The notes under the pieces are model-generated. The model made no database searches. It had not been told where the DNA came from and saw only the letters and a list, made by a program, of their open reading frames with translations. A stretch of DNA of 64,000 nucleotides from UBA7672 sp041398245 (GTDB taxonomy: Bacteria; Pseudomonadota; Alphaproteobacteria; Caulobacterales; Hyphomonadaceae). The translations under genes and the position numbers were made by a program. The stretch is taken from positions 1 through 64,000 of the forward strand of contig JAWKVC010000007.1 in the NCBI GenBank assembly GCA_041398245.1. The letters are read 5' to 3'. Positions 1 through 8,000 of the stretch are shown here, piece after piece (positions within the stretch are counted from its first letter, which is position 1; every line of letters begins with the position of its first letter).

Positions 1-846
1 CATCACCAGCTGGTGCTCGATGATCGGCTTGCCGAACTGTTTCCGCTCGCTGGTGTAGCGTGTCATTTCCTCGACCAGGCGTTCGGCGATGCCGACGCTC
101 AGCGCCGAAATGTGCAGACGCCCGCGATCCAGCACGGACATAGCGACCTTCATGCCTTCGCCTTCCTCGCCGAGGCGATTGGTGATCGGCACGCGCGCAT
201 CCTCGAAGATCACGTCGCAGACATTGGCGCCCTGCTGACCCATCTTTTTCTCGGGTTTGCCGATGGTGACGCCGGGCGTGTCGCGCTCGACGATGAACGC
301 CGAAAGCCCCTTGGCGCCCGGCGTGTCCGGGTCGGTGCGCGCCATCACGGTGAAGATCGTCGCCTTGTCGGCGTTGGTGATGAAGCGCTTGGCGCCGTTC
401 AGCACATAGTGATTGCCATCGCGCACGGCCTTCGTCTTTGCGGACCCTGCATCCGATCCGGCCTCCGGTTCGGTCAGCGCGAAACTCGCAACCGCTTCAC
501 CGGTCGCCAGCTTTGGAAGCCAGTCGCGCTTCTGGTCTTCGGTGCCGAACATCACGATGCCCTGGCTGCCGATGCCGACATTGGTGCCGAAGGTCGAGCG
601 GAACGCGGGAGACGTGCGCCCCATCTCGAGGATCACCAGCGCTTCTTCTTCCATCGTGAGGCCAAGGCCGCCATAGTCTTCCGAAATCGAAAGCCCGAAG
701 AGACCGAGATCGCGCATCTCCTGCACGATGTTGTCGGGGATCGCATTTGTCTCTGAAACGAGCTGTTCGTTCGGCCGGCAAACCTCGTTGACGAAGCGGC
801 GCACGGTGTCTATCAGCTGCCCGCGCGTCTCCAGATCGAGCGCCAT
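1..846 (-). CDS. Acyl-CoA dehydrogenase, partial (C-terminus beyond window start)
   Basis: This flavoprotein oxidises an acyl-CoA to the trans-2-enoyl-CoA in fatty-acid or branched-chain acyl breakdown. I read 282 codons from the ATG at 846 down to base 1 without a stop; the family is about 380 residues, so roughly a quarter is missing beyond the window. The family signature ALTEPEAGSD (residues about 123-132) and the following KRFITNA and GLSAFIVE segments are clear. The start is supported by a GGGAGAG ribosome site just upstream. Two palindromes that look like a repressor operator lie 17-51 bases upstream of the start. Which acyl chain it uses cannot be told from the sequence. Confidence 0.93.
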   Translation of the reverse strand, partial: MALDLETRGQLIDTVRRFVNEVCRPNEQLVSETNAIPDNIVQEMRDLGLFGLSISEDYGGLGLTMEEEALVILEMGRTSPAFRSTFGTNVGIGSQGIVMFGTEDQKRDWLPKLATGEAVASFALTEPEAGSDAGSAKTKAVRDGNHYVLNGAKRFITNADKATIFTVMARTDPDTPGAKGLSAFIVERDTPGVTIGKPEKKMGQQGANVCDVIFEDARVPITNRLGEEGEGMKVAMSVLDRGRLHISALSVGIAERLVEEMTRYTSERKQFGKPIIEHQLVM

Positions 847-862
847 TTCTTCTCTCCCAGCA

Positions 863-897
863 TCTCGCAAGTGCGATGGTCTCTCGCATGTGCGAGA
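863..897. promoter_or_regulatory. Tandem palindromic operator upstream of the acyl-CoA dehydrogenase
   Basis: Two near-identical dyads, TCTCGCAAGTGCGATG (863-878) and TCTCGCATGTGCGAGA (882-897), have centres 19 bases apart, about two helical turns. The second is a perfect 7+2+7 palindrome. They sit in the leader or promoter of the dehydrogenase gene, which starts at 846 and reads away from them. The arrangement is typical of TetR-type repressors of acyl-CoA catabolism, but no such regulator gene lies in the window. Confidence 0.6.
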
Positions 898-1458
898 ACG
901 ATTTATCAACAGGGTCGTCAACAGTTTCCACAGGCTGCGCCGGTTGGCGACAGCGGAATTTCTGTCATGCTGAACCTGTCCAGAGAGGAGACCGTCGCGG
1001 GTCGAGCAACTGGATGTCCCCGCTGGTAAGCCCGATTGGACGGGCGCTGAAGAAAGGGGAGCAAACGAGCACCGGAAGTGAGGTTTCGCCGCGCACGGCG
1101 GGCTTCACGCCCAAGCGGGATCCAAAACCGCGCGGGGCCCTCGAGAGGGGATATCCGGACACGAGCGTGGCTTCAGCTGCGTGACGACAGGAAAGTGGGA
1201 CTTGCTCCCAGAGTTCTGTGGTCGGCACACCAAGACGCTCCAGGCTCAGCTTCGCCGGATGGCGTCGAACGGTCGGTCCCTGATCAGGGCCAGAGACCGA
1301 AGGACGAACTGGCGGACAACCATGGTGTCGCCCCGGCCCTGCGAGAGCAGAGGCCGGGGTCGCCGTTTCTGGGGCATCGCCAGCGCGTTTCTGCCTCTCC
1401 GCGTGGCGAAGATCGTCTCATCCATCGCAGCAGCAGTCAGGGCTTCGACGCCAGACCT

Positions 1459-1492
1459 CACCTGTCCTCCCCGTTTACGGGGAGGACAGGTG
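1459..1492. repeat. Perfect 16-bp-stem hairpin of the CCTCCCCG...CGGGGAGG type
   Basis: CACCTGTCCTCCCCGT (1459-1474) pairs perfectly with ACGGGGAGGACAGGTG (1477-1492) across a two-base loop. Hairpins with this core are common dispersed repeats in alphaproteobacterial chromosomes. There is no following T-run, so a terminator role is unlikely. Confidence 0.75.
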
Positions 1493-1810
1493 GGGACCTC
1501 TATGCCGCGTTCCGGATTCGGCCGAACAGCGGGCTCGCTCCGAAAAATCTTCGCGCACGATCTCAGGTGCTTGCGCAGCTGCGCACTGTACAACTCCGGC
1601 ATTCGTGTCCCCACCCCCGTCACCTGCGCGCATACTCCCCCCATCGCATCCGCATGGAGGGCAGCCGATCACTGTCCAGCGGCGCGGATGCGATGTGGTC
1701 GAGCGTGAGCCCGGGACTTCGGCTGGACAGCCAAAGCCCGCACGCAGCCGGCGCTACAACGTCAGGGAGGTGAAAAATCTCCTGTTCGAGGCTGGCGAAG
1801 AACGATCACG

Positions 1811-1881
1811 GGGACGCGGGATGCAAGCGCATCCCACCATCTCCCGCACGGCCCATCCTCGCGCGGGCCATCCCGCGTCCC
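1811..1881. repeat. 14-bp inverted repeat flanking a GC-rich loop
   Basis: GGGGACGCGGGATG (1811-1824) is repeated in inverted orientation as CATCCCGCGTCCCC (1868-1881), perfectly matched. The 43-base interior contains a further CGCATCCC copy of part of the arm. It may be a small dispersed repeat or a non-autonomous element; I see no coding content. Confidence 0.6.
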
Positions 1882-1970
1882 CGGCCCTCCATTACTTGAA
1901 GAGGGTAGAACGACAGCATCCAAGGCGGAATATTCCGGCCTGAAAGCGAAGCCGCGCCTGTTCCTCACAC

Positions 1971-2075
1971 TGTCATTCCGGACGCGCGAAGCGCGAGCCG
2001 GAACCCAGGAGCGACACACCCCGATCTCACGGCCTCTGGCTTCCCGCTCTCCGCTACGCTCCGGCGGGAATGACA
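1971..2075. repeat. Dispersed palindromic repeat unit (TGTCATTCC...GGAATGACA)
   Basis: The outer arms TGTCATTCC (1971-1979) and GGAATGACA (2067-2075) are perfect inverted repeats. Inside the left end is a strong hairpin whose arms are TTCCGG (1976-1981) and CCGGAA (1998-2003) with GCGCG pairing between them. This matches the TCATTCCGG...CCGGAACCC repeat family scattered through many alphaproteobacterial genomes. It abuts the 3' end of the carboxyltransferase gene. Confidence 0.75.
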
Positions 2076-2099
2076 AACGTGGCGTACGGCTCTCACCCG

Positions 2100-3659
2100 C
2101 TAAGGCCGCATCCCGAAGCTGCGCGGCTCCGCCTTCAGCACGCGATAGGCATGATGCACGAACTCGACGACAAGCGGGCGCGTGTCGCGCGGATCGATGA
2201 TCTCCTCGGCGATGAAGGCTTCCGCCGTCCGGAAGGGCGAGCGCATCGCCTCGAACTTGCGATAGAGCGCCTTCAGCTCCGCCTCGGGATCGTCCGAGGC
2301 TTCAAGCTGGCGCTTGTAGGCCGCCTCGATGCCGCCCGCCATCGGCAGCGACCCCCAGTCGCCCGACGGCCAGCAATAGCGCCAGCGCGTCTTCGTCGGA
2401 TTGAACATCACGCTGCCCGCCAGCCCATACGCCTTGCGGATCACGATCGGCAGGATCGGCGTCTGCGCCTGATAGACCGCCGCCATCGCCCGCACGCCCT
2501 TGCGCGTCACGCCGGCGCGCTCGTGCTTCACCCCAACGGCGAAACCGGGGCAGTCGACGAAATGAACCACGGGCAGGTGGAACGTGTCGGCCAGATCGAT
2601 GTGGCGCACAACCTTGTCGCACGCGTCCGCCGTCCACGCGCCATCGAGGAAGAAGGGATCGCCCGCAATCACCGCGACAGGATGCCCGTCAATGCGCGCA
2701 AGGCCGGTCACCACCTGGCGTCCCCACAGCGCCCCGATCTCGAAGAAGCTCGATCCATCGGGCGTCTTGTCGACGACGGCTTCGATGATCCTGCGCGGCA
2801 TGTAGGGCGTCTTGCCGTCCTTCGGCACGATGTCGATCAGGAAATCCTCGCGGCGCTTCGGATCATCGGTCGGCGGCAGCACCGGCGGCGCCTCGCTGGA
2901 GTTCAGCGGCAGGTAGGACAGGAAACGCCGCGCGTGCTCGAACGCCTCGTGCTCGGAGTTCACGACATTGTCGACGACACCATTGCGGCCGTTGATCTCC
3001 CAGCCGCCAAGTCCTTCCTTGTCGACATTCTCGCCGATCGCCTTCGCCACGGGCGGTCCAGCGACAAACACCTGCGAGAGCCCCTTCACCATCACTGAGA
3101 AATGGCTCGCCGCCACGCGGCCGGCGCCAAGCCCAGCGCAAGGTCCAAGCGCCAGCGAGACAACGGGCGAGCGCTGCATGTTGGCGACCAGCCATTCCCA
3201 GGCCGGTGTCGTCGGAATGTAGGTGCGCGGGTTCGTCTCCAGCGATTTCACGCTGCCGCCACCGCCCGTGCCGTCGATCATCCGTACGATCGGCATGCCG
3301 TACTCATTGGCCATCTGCTCGGCCATCAGCATCTTGCCGGCGATGGAGGCATCCGACGCCCCGCCGCGCACGGTGAAGTCGTCGCCCAGGATCACAGCCG
3401 GCCGGCCGTTCAGAGTCCCGCGGCCGAACACCATCGTGGCGGGCAGGAATTCGGCGATCTGTTCGTCCGGGCCATAGCCAGCCTTGCCAGCGATCTTGCC
3501 GACTTCATGGAAGCTGCCGGGGTCCGCGAGGAAGGCGATGCGCTCCCGCACCGTCAGTTTGCCTTGGGAACGCTGGCGCTCCACGCGTTCGCCGCCGCCC
3601 ATCTGCTCGGCCAGCCGCTCGCGCGCGCGCAGTTCGTCGATATGGCTTTTCCAGCTCAT
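2100..3659 (-). CDS. Acyl-CoA carboxylase carboxyltransferase (beta) subunit
   Basis: This protein should transfer carboxyl from carboxybiotin to an acyl-CoA (propionyl-, methylcrotonyl- or geranyl-CoA type) in the cytoplasm. It is 519 residues, the normal length for the PccB/MccB/LiuB group, with both crotonase-fold halves present. The oxyanion stretch GPCAGLGAGRVAASH lies in the N-terminal half, and GDPFFLDGAWTADACDKV and KAYGLAGSVMFNP in the C-terminal half. Family members work with a biotin carboxylase alpha subunit, which is not in the window. The start is supported by GGGAGG six bases upstream. Substrate cannot be assigned from sequence alone. Confidence 0.9.
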   Translation of the reverse strand: MSWKSHIDELRARERLAEQMGGGERVERQRSQGKLTVRERIAFLADPGSFHEVGKIAGKAGYGPDEQIAEFLPATMVFGRGTLNGRPAVILGDDFTVRGGASDASIAGKMLMAEQMANEYGMPIVRMIDGTGGGGSVKSLETNPRTYIPTTPAWEWLVANMQRSPVVSLALGPCAGLGAGRVAASHFSVMVKGLSQVFVAGPPVAKAIGENVDKEGLGGWEINGRNGVVDNVVNSEHEAFEHARRFLSYLPLNSSEAPPVLPPTDDPKRREDFLIDIVPKDGKTPYMPRRIIEAVVDKTPDGSSFFEIGALWGRQVVTGLARIDGHPVAVIAGDPFFLDGAWTADACDKVVRHIDLADTFHLPVVHFVDCPGFAVGVKHERAGVTRKGVRAMAAVYQAQTPILPIVIRKAYGLAGSVMFNPTKTRWRYCWPSGDWGSLPMAGGIEAAYKRQLEASDDPEAELKALYRKFEAMRSPFRTAEAFIAEEIIDPRDTRPLVVEFVHHAYRVLKAEPRSFGMRP

Positions 3660-3775
3660 GAGGCCTCCCGTGGACGGAACCCTATCCGCCTCCTTTCGCT
3701 ACGGCGAGAGCCTCCTGCGCAATTGGAGACGGGCGGGGCGTGTGTTAGCTTCCTCCTGTTGGCGGGAGGTGTCCC

Positions 3776-4675
3776 ATGCGGTTGGGCATCGGGTTGCTGG
3801 CCAGTGCGGCGTTCGCTCTGGCCGCGTGTTCTGACGATGGATCCGCGCGGCTTGCCGTCGAATGGGGGTGCGGTCCCATCGACGGTCTTGGCGCGATCCG
3901 AGGCGCAGGGACGCCCGACTGGCTGCTGATTGGCGAACTGACGGAAACCCGGGAGACGCCGGCGGCGGTTGCGGACATCGCCTGCAACCTCGCCACGGAT
4001 CAGCGCCCGCTCTTTGTCGGCCTGACCGAATATCTCGGCGGCGCGACCGACGCGGAAGAACAGATGCTCGCGCGGCTGGATGCGATGATCGCCAAAGGCG
4101 CGCCGCTGATCGTCGGGCGGATCAGCTACGAAGATCATCCGTACACGGGCTCCAGCGAATACATGACCGCGAAGGCGCGGGCGCAGGCGCTGATGGCGAA
4201 AGTCTCCGCCGCGGGCGCCGAGCGGGCGGTGTTGCTGCTCGCGCGCGCCAACGCCATGGCTCAATCCCTTCCCGGAGCCAAAGACCGCTTCTCGGGTTAC
4301 GCGCCTATGCCGACATATCTCGAGGGCGCGGTCATCAGCCTGGAGGTCGCGGGCGCTCCCGGCGTGGGCTTGTCCGGCCCCGCTATCCGCATGCATCCCG
4401 GGATGCAGGGCGGTTTTCACGGCGAACTCGTGCTCAACCACATGACGCGCCCGATGATCGGGCCGGCTTGGCCGACTGATCAGGAGATCGCGCAAGCCCG
4501 GGTTCAGGAAGACGCCCTCGACGCAGCGCGCAGGAAACAGCTCTCCAAAGAGATCCAGCACGATGCGCAAGCGCAGGCGCGGCAATTGCTGGAGAACGAC
4601 CCGGTCGCGACTCTGTCCCCTCGCGATCCCGCTTTGACGCAGCAGCAGGACCTTCCGCAGGACAAGGCCCAATAG
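3776..4675 (+). CDS. Putative lipoprotein of unknown function
   Basis: The product is 299 residues and begins with a lipoprotein signal: a positively charged start, a hydrophobic run and the lipobox LAAC with the cysteine at about residue 18. It would therefore be anchored to a membrane facing the periplasm. The rest is soluble, with a charged, glutamine-rich C-terminus. I do not recognise a family. A strong ribosome site (GGGAGG) precedes the ATG. It is followed after about 80 bases by the SCP2 gene. Confidence 0.75.
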   Translation: MRLGIGLLASAAFALAACSDDGSARLAVEWGCGPIDGLGAIRGAGTPDWLLIGELTETRETPAAVADIACNLATDQRPLFVGLTEYLGGATDAEEQMLARLDAMIAKGAPLIVGRISYEDHPYTGSSEYMTAKARAQALMAKVSAAGAERAVLLLARANAMAQSLPGAKDRFSGYAPMPTYLEGAVISLEVAGAPGVGLSGPAIRMHPGMQGGFHGELVLNHMTRPMIGPAWPTDQEIAQARVQEDALDAARRKQLSKEIQHDAQAQARQLLENDPVATLSPRDPALTQQQDLPQDKAQ

Positions 4676-4757
4676 ATCGGTTTCTTCAGGCTGGGGCCGG
4701 TTGCACTTCACGCCCGGCTGCGCGACAACACCCTGACACCGTCAAAGGAGACAACAG

Positions 4758-5060
4758 ATGGATCTCGCCGCTCTCACCTCGAAGGTTCAGGAAGCGCTGA
4801 GCGCTGGCACCGGCTTCGACAAGAAGGTGAAGTTCGATTTCGGCTCGGTCGGCAAGCTGTTCATCGACGGCGCCGCCGGCAAGGCCACCAACGAGGATGC
4901 GGCGGCTGACGCCACCGTCTCCGTCGCGTTTGACGATTTCATGAAGCTGGCCCAGGGCGCGCTCGACCCGACCATGGCGTTCATGCAGGGCAAGCTGAAA
5001 GTCGCGGGCGACATGGGCGTCGCGATGAAGCTCCAGTCCCTGTTCTCCAAGCTGAAATAA
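4758..5060 (+). CDS. SCP2 sterol-binding domain protein
   Basis: The 100-residue product is a single SCP2 (sterol carrier protein 2) domain, a small fold that binds lipids or acyl-CoAs in a hydrophobic tunnel. The typical pattern is visible: the central A-DATVSVAFDDFMKLAQG segment and the C-terminal AFMQGKLKVAGDMGVAMKL helix. AAGGAG lies just upstream of the ATG. Its stop is two bases before the next start, so it is probably co-translated with the following hydrolase, which suggests a shared role with lipid substrates. Confidence 0.9.
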   Translation: MDLAALTSKVQEALSAGTGFDKKVKFDFGSVGKLFIDGAAGKATNEDAAADATVSVAFDDFMKLAQGALDPTMAFMQGKLKVAGDMGVAMKLQSLFSKLK

Positions 5061-5062
5061 CC

Positions 5063-6022
5063 ATGGGTGATGGCGCTCAGCCGGAGGCGGGCCCGCGCGC
5101 GGACATGGTCCTCGTGCCGGGCAATCCCCCTCCGGAGGGCGCGGAGATCATCTGGTATCAGGGCGAGGGCGGCATCCGCCTTCGCATGCTGTATGCCCCC
5201 GCAACAACGGCCAGCGCCCGCGCGCTGGCCGTCGTCTGTCCGGGGCGCACCGAATCCATCGAAAAATACTTCGAGGTCCAGCGCGACCTGCAGGCGCGGG
5301 GCTTCGCCATCGCCTGTTTCGACTGGCCGGGGCAGGGCCTTTCCGACCGGCCGCTGAAGAATCCCATCCGTGGGCACGTCACGACCTTCGATACCTATGT
5401 CGATAGCCTTGTGCGTGGGCTCGCCGCGATTGCTGACCGGACGCCGAAGGCGCGCGTCGTCGTCGCCCACTCGATGGGGGGCGCGATCTCGCTCGAAGCG
5501 CTGCGAACCGGAAAACTGGAGGCGAAGCTCGCGGCGTTCTCGGCGCCGATGTGGGGCATCCCGGTTCCGCCGCCGCTGCAGCTCTATGCCCGCGGCGCCA
5601 ACATGTTCGGATTTGGAACCTTCCCTGCCCAGCCGGAGGAAAAGGGCGAGACGTTCGAAGGCAATCCGTTCACGCACGACTTTGAACGCTGGGGTCTTTA
5701 CCGGCGGCTTGTGACGGCCGAGCCGCGGCTTGCGCTCGGTCAGCCGACGATCGGATGGGTTGTGGCCGCGCTCGACGTCTGCGCCGGTTTCTTCAGGCCC
5801 GGCGCGCTCGACCGTGTGAAGAATATGCCGATGCTGGTCGCGACGGCGACGGAAGAGGCGATCGTCGATCCTGCCGCCGCAGCGCGCCTTGCGGCGCTGC
5901 TCCCCGGCGCGCGCCACCTCCCGGTTCAGGGCGCGAACCACGAGATCTTCATGGAGACGGACGAACGCCGCGCCGTCTGGTTCGGCGCATTCGATGAGCT
6001 TTGCGCGGCCGCAAAGGTCTGA
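5063..6022 (+). CDS. Alpha/beta hydrolase, PldB/monoacylglycerol-lipase-like
   Basis: This 319-residue hydrolase probably cleaves an acyl ester such as a lysophospholipid or monoacylglycerol. The catalytic triad can be read: serine 137 in AHSMGG, an aspartate in EEAIVDP, and a histidine in GANHEIF near residue 293. The PldB-like opening GRTESIEKYFEV and the DWPGQGLS segment are present. It starts two bases after the SCP2 gene, so the two form a coupled pair in which the SCP2 protein may carry the lipid. No signal peptide is seen. It is convergent with the TerB-like gene downstream. Confidence 0.88.
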   Translation: MGDGAQPEAGPRADMVLVPGNPPPEGAEIIWYQGEGGIRLRMLYAPATTASARALAVVCPGRTESIEKYFEVQRDLQARGFAIACFDWPGQGLSDRPLKNPIRGHVTTFDTYVDSLVRGLAAIADRTPKARVVVAHSMGGAISLEALRTGKLEAKLAAFSAPMWGIPVPPPLQLYARGANMFGFGTFPAQPEEKGETFEGNPFTHDFERWGLYRRLVTAEPRLALGQPTIGWVVAALDVCAGFFRPGALDRVKNMPMLVATATEEAIVDPAAAARLAALLPGARHLPVQGANHEIFMETDERRAVWFGAFDELCAAAKV

Positions 6023-6028
6023 GCCGGC

Positions 6029-6415
6029 TCAGTAGGCGTCGGGATCGAGCCCCAGCGCTTCCGCCAGCGAGGAGATCGCCTTGTTCTCCTGGGCTTCAAC
6101 CTTGCCGTCAGCGACGATAGCGGCCTGCGCCATGCGCATGATCAGGGTCTTGCCGTCCGGATCGGTAATCTCCTGACGGATCGCCAGCAGCGCGCCGCCA
6201 AAGCTCTGGGCTTCATGCACTTCGCGCGAGGCGACCGTCCACGCATCCGCCGCCTGGAGGTGACCGAACGGGCTCAGCGCCGGTTCCTGCGCGGCGAGGC
6301 GCGCGAAGCGCTGCGCTTCGACCGGACTCAACCGACCGTCGGAAAACGACACCATGGCGAAGGCGCGGGCGGCGTTGAGAAGAAGCGTGTTCATCATCTC
6401 ATTCTGTCCTGTCAT
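6029..6415 (-). CDS. TerB-like (tellurite resistance TerB domain) protein
   Basis: The 128-residue, all-helical product carries the paired acidic motifs of TerB-like domains: VSFSDGRLSPVEAQRF near the N-terminus and AIVADGKVEAQENKAI near the C-terminus. These bind metal in family members. The role outside ter operons is unknown. Its ATG overlaps the stop of the upstream histidinol-phosphatase gene (ATGA), so the two are translationally coupled. A start six codons later (MNTLLL) is also possible. Confidence 0.75.
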   Translation of the reverse strand: MTGQNEMMNTLLLNAARAFAMVSFSDGRLSPVEAQRFARLAAQEPALSPFGHLQAADAWTVASREVHEAQSFGGALLAIRQEITDPDGKTLIMRMAQAAIVADGKVEAQENKAISSLAEALGLDPDAY

Positions 6416-7215
6416 TCGGCGGAGCGTCTGAGCGAGATCAAGGCTTCATCAAGAATGCCCCGGCAGCCGGCGGCGACGATCTGTCCGCCTAGCCTGGCCG
6501 GTTCTCCACGCCAGTCCGTGACATGGCCGCCGGCGCCTTCGATCACCGGGATCAGCGCGGCGACGTCGTGCGACTTGAGCCCGCTCTCGATCACCATGTC
6601 GATCGTTCCCGCCGCCAGCCGCGCATAGGCATAGGCGTCGAGACCATAGCGCGTGAGGCGCGCGGTCGCGCGGACATGCTCGAACGCGCCGCGTTCCGGC
6701 GGCGTCAGGATGAAGGGGTCTGTGGTCGACAGGACGGCGTGCGTCAGCTGTTGCAGCCGGCGCGTGACCAGCCGGGCGCGATGACCGCGCACATCCGCAT
6801 AGGCCTCCGGCTCGCCATCGGTGAGGCCGACATACCGCTCGTCCAGCCAGGGCTGGTCGATCACGCCGAGGATCGGCCGCTCCTCGCGAACGACACCGAT
6901 CAGCGTCGTCCATGAGGGCAGACCGGCGACAAAGGCGCGGGTGCCGTCGATGGGATCAAGATACCAGGTGAAACCGCTCGCGCCGGGCCTGGAGCCGTAT
7001 TCCTCGCCCTCAATGGCGTCATCGGGGCGAAGCCTGTCGAGGATTTCGCGCATCGCCCGTTCGGCGGCGCGATCGGCTTCCGTGACGGGGTCATAGCCCT
7101 CGTCCGCTTTGTTGTCGGCGATGGTCGCGGAGGACCGGAAATGGGGAAGGGCGGCCTTGCGGGCCGCATCCGCCATTTCATTGGCAATTGGAAGGAGAAA
7201 CCGGGCGCCGTCCAT
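6412..7215 (-). CDS. hisN: Histidinol-phosphatase, inositol-monophosphatase family
   Basis: The enzyme removes phosphate from L-histidinol phosphate, the eighth step of histidine biosynthesis, or acts on a related sugar or inositol phosphate. The Mg-binding family motifs are intact: GEE, then DPIDGTRAF, and the late SHDVAALIPVIEGAGG. I start it at the ATG at 7215 (MDGARFLL), giving 267 residues, the usual HisN length; a longer form from 7251 would add 12 poorly conserved residues. It is coupled by ATGA to the TerB-like gene. The substrate assignment rests on closer resemblance to HisN than to SuhB. Confidence 0.78.
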   Translation of the reverse strand: MDGARFLLPIANEMADAARKAALPHFRSSATIADNKADEGYDPVTEADRAAERAMREILDRLRPDDAIEGEEYGSRPGASGFTWYLDPIDGTRAFVAGLPSWTTLIGVVREERPILGVIDQPWLDERYVGLTDGEPEAYADVRGHRARLVTRRLQQLTHAVLSTTDPFILTPPERGAFEHVRATARLTRYGLDAYAYARLAAGTIDMVIESGLKSHDVAALIPVIEGAGGHVTDWRGEPARLGGQIVAAGCRGILDEALISLRRSAE

Positions 7216-7325
7216 GGGGCGACCTTTGCCCGCGGGGCGGGCCGGCCGCAAGCTGTCCGGCGGAACGCTATGGCGCCCGGCTCAGGGTGGGCCGGGCGCC
7301 AAGGGCGTTGTGGGTAACCTGACCC

Positions 7326-7724
7326 TTAGGACGCGACAGCGTCGGCCGAGTCGCCTTCCAGCGCCTTGGCCAGGTCGAGAAGGCGGCGGCGCGGACGTTC
7401 CGACAGGCGGTAGTAGGCGCGCACCAGCTCCAGCGTTTCCTTCTGTGAAAGGATGTCGCCCGACAGGCGGTCAGCCTGGTCGTTGGCAGGGGCCTGCTTG
7501 CCGTCGGCCGCGAGGCCTTCGAAGAAATAGTTGATGTTGACGTTCAGCGCGGTGGCCAGGCTGAACAGCCGGCTCGCCGTGATGCGGTTGGCGCCGCACT
7601 CGTATTTCTGGATCTGCTGAAAGCGAACGCCGACCTGGCCAGCCAGGTCCTGCTGGGTCAGGCCCAGCAGCCGGCGACGGCGGCGCAGCCGCTTGCCGAC
7701 ATAGATATCCACATCCGTGGCCAT
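7326..7724 (-). CDS. XRE-family transcriptional regulator
   Basis: The 132-residue cytoplasmic DNA-binding protein has an N-terminal helix-turn-helix of the lambda-repressor type at about residues 8-64, including LGLTQQDLAGQVGV and FQQIQKYECGANRITASRL. A helical tail with the DILSQKETLELVRAY pattern is common in alphaproteobacterial XRE regulators of about 130-140 residues. I chose the ATG at 7724 because GGGAG lies eight bases upstream; an earlier in-frame GTG at 7739 overlaps that ribosome site. Its targets are not evident. Confidence 0.88.
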   Translation of the reverse strand: MATDVDIYVGKRLRRRRRLLGLTQQDLAGQVGVRFQQIQKYECGANRITASRLFSLATALNVNINYFFEGLAADGKQAPANDQADRLSGDILSQKETLELVRAYYRLSERPRRRLLDLAKALEGDSADAVAS

Positions 7725-8000
7725 AACTCTTACTCCCACACGCCGGCCCGTACCATTCCAAGACCGTCGGGTGGTTGATCAGCAAAGCGCTTGCCACACT
7801 GGCGGGGCGAGTTCCCGGATTGCGTTTGTGCAATGCAGCACAACTAGCTTGCACAAGAACCGGACAATGGCGCCTCAGATCGCGTCAAAACGCGCTTCTG
7901 TGGGGGAATCTGCGGAAATTCGCCGCACCTGCGAGATTCAGCCTTGAGTTTTTTGCGGTGCAGCGTAACTAGATCACGTGGCTCTTCGGAGCCGCTGCCC

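Larger units (their letters stand above)
898..2099. other. 1.2-kb stretch without a supported gene, rich in inverted repeats
   Basis: Open frames exist on both strands but show no recognisable protein, no ribosome site and no agreement between strands. What can be seen is a DnaA-box-like cluster near 903-932 and three inverted-repeat units, listed separately. The stretch separates two convergent or unrelated acyl-CoA genes and resembles a landing area for dispersed palindromic repeats. Confidence 0.6.

Noticed and set aside
13..756. Long plus-strand frame over the acyl-CoA dehydrogenase
   Set aside because: The minus strand encodes a clear acyl-CoA dehydrogenase in the same place; the plus frame is an antisense by-product of GC-rich codons.
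1078..1773. 231-codon frame in the repeat-rich gap
   Set aside because: It runs through the CCTCCCCG hairpin, has no ribosome site and no recognisable sequence.
2070..3098. 342-codon frame on the plus strand
   Set aside because: It is antisense to the carboxyltransferase gene, whose domains are clear.
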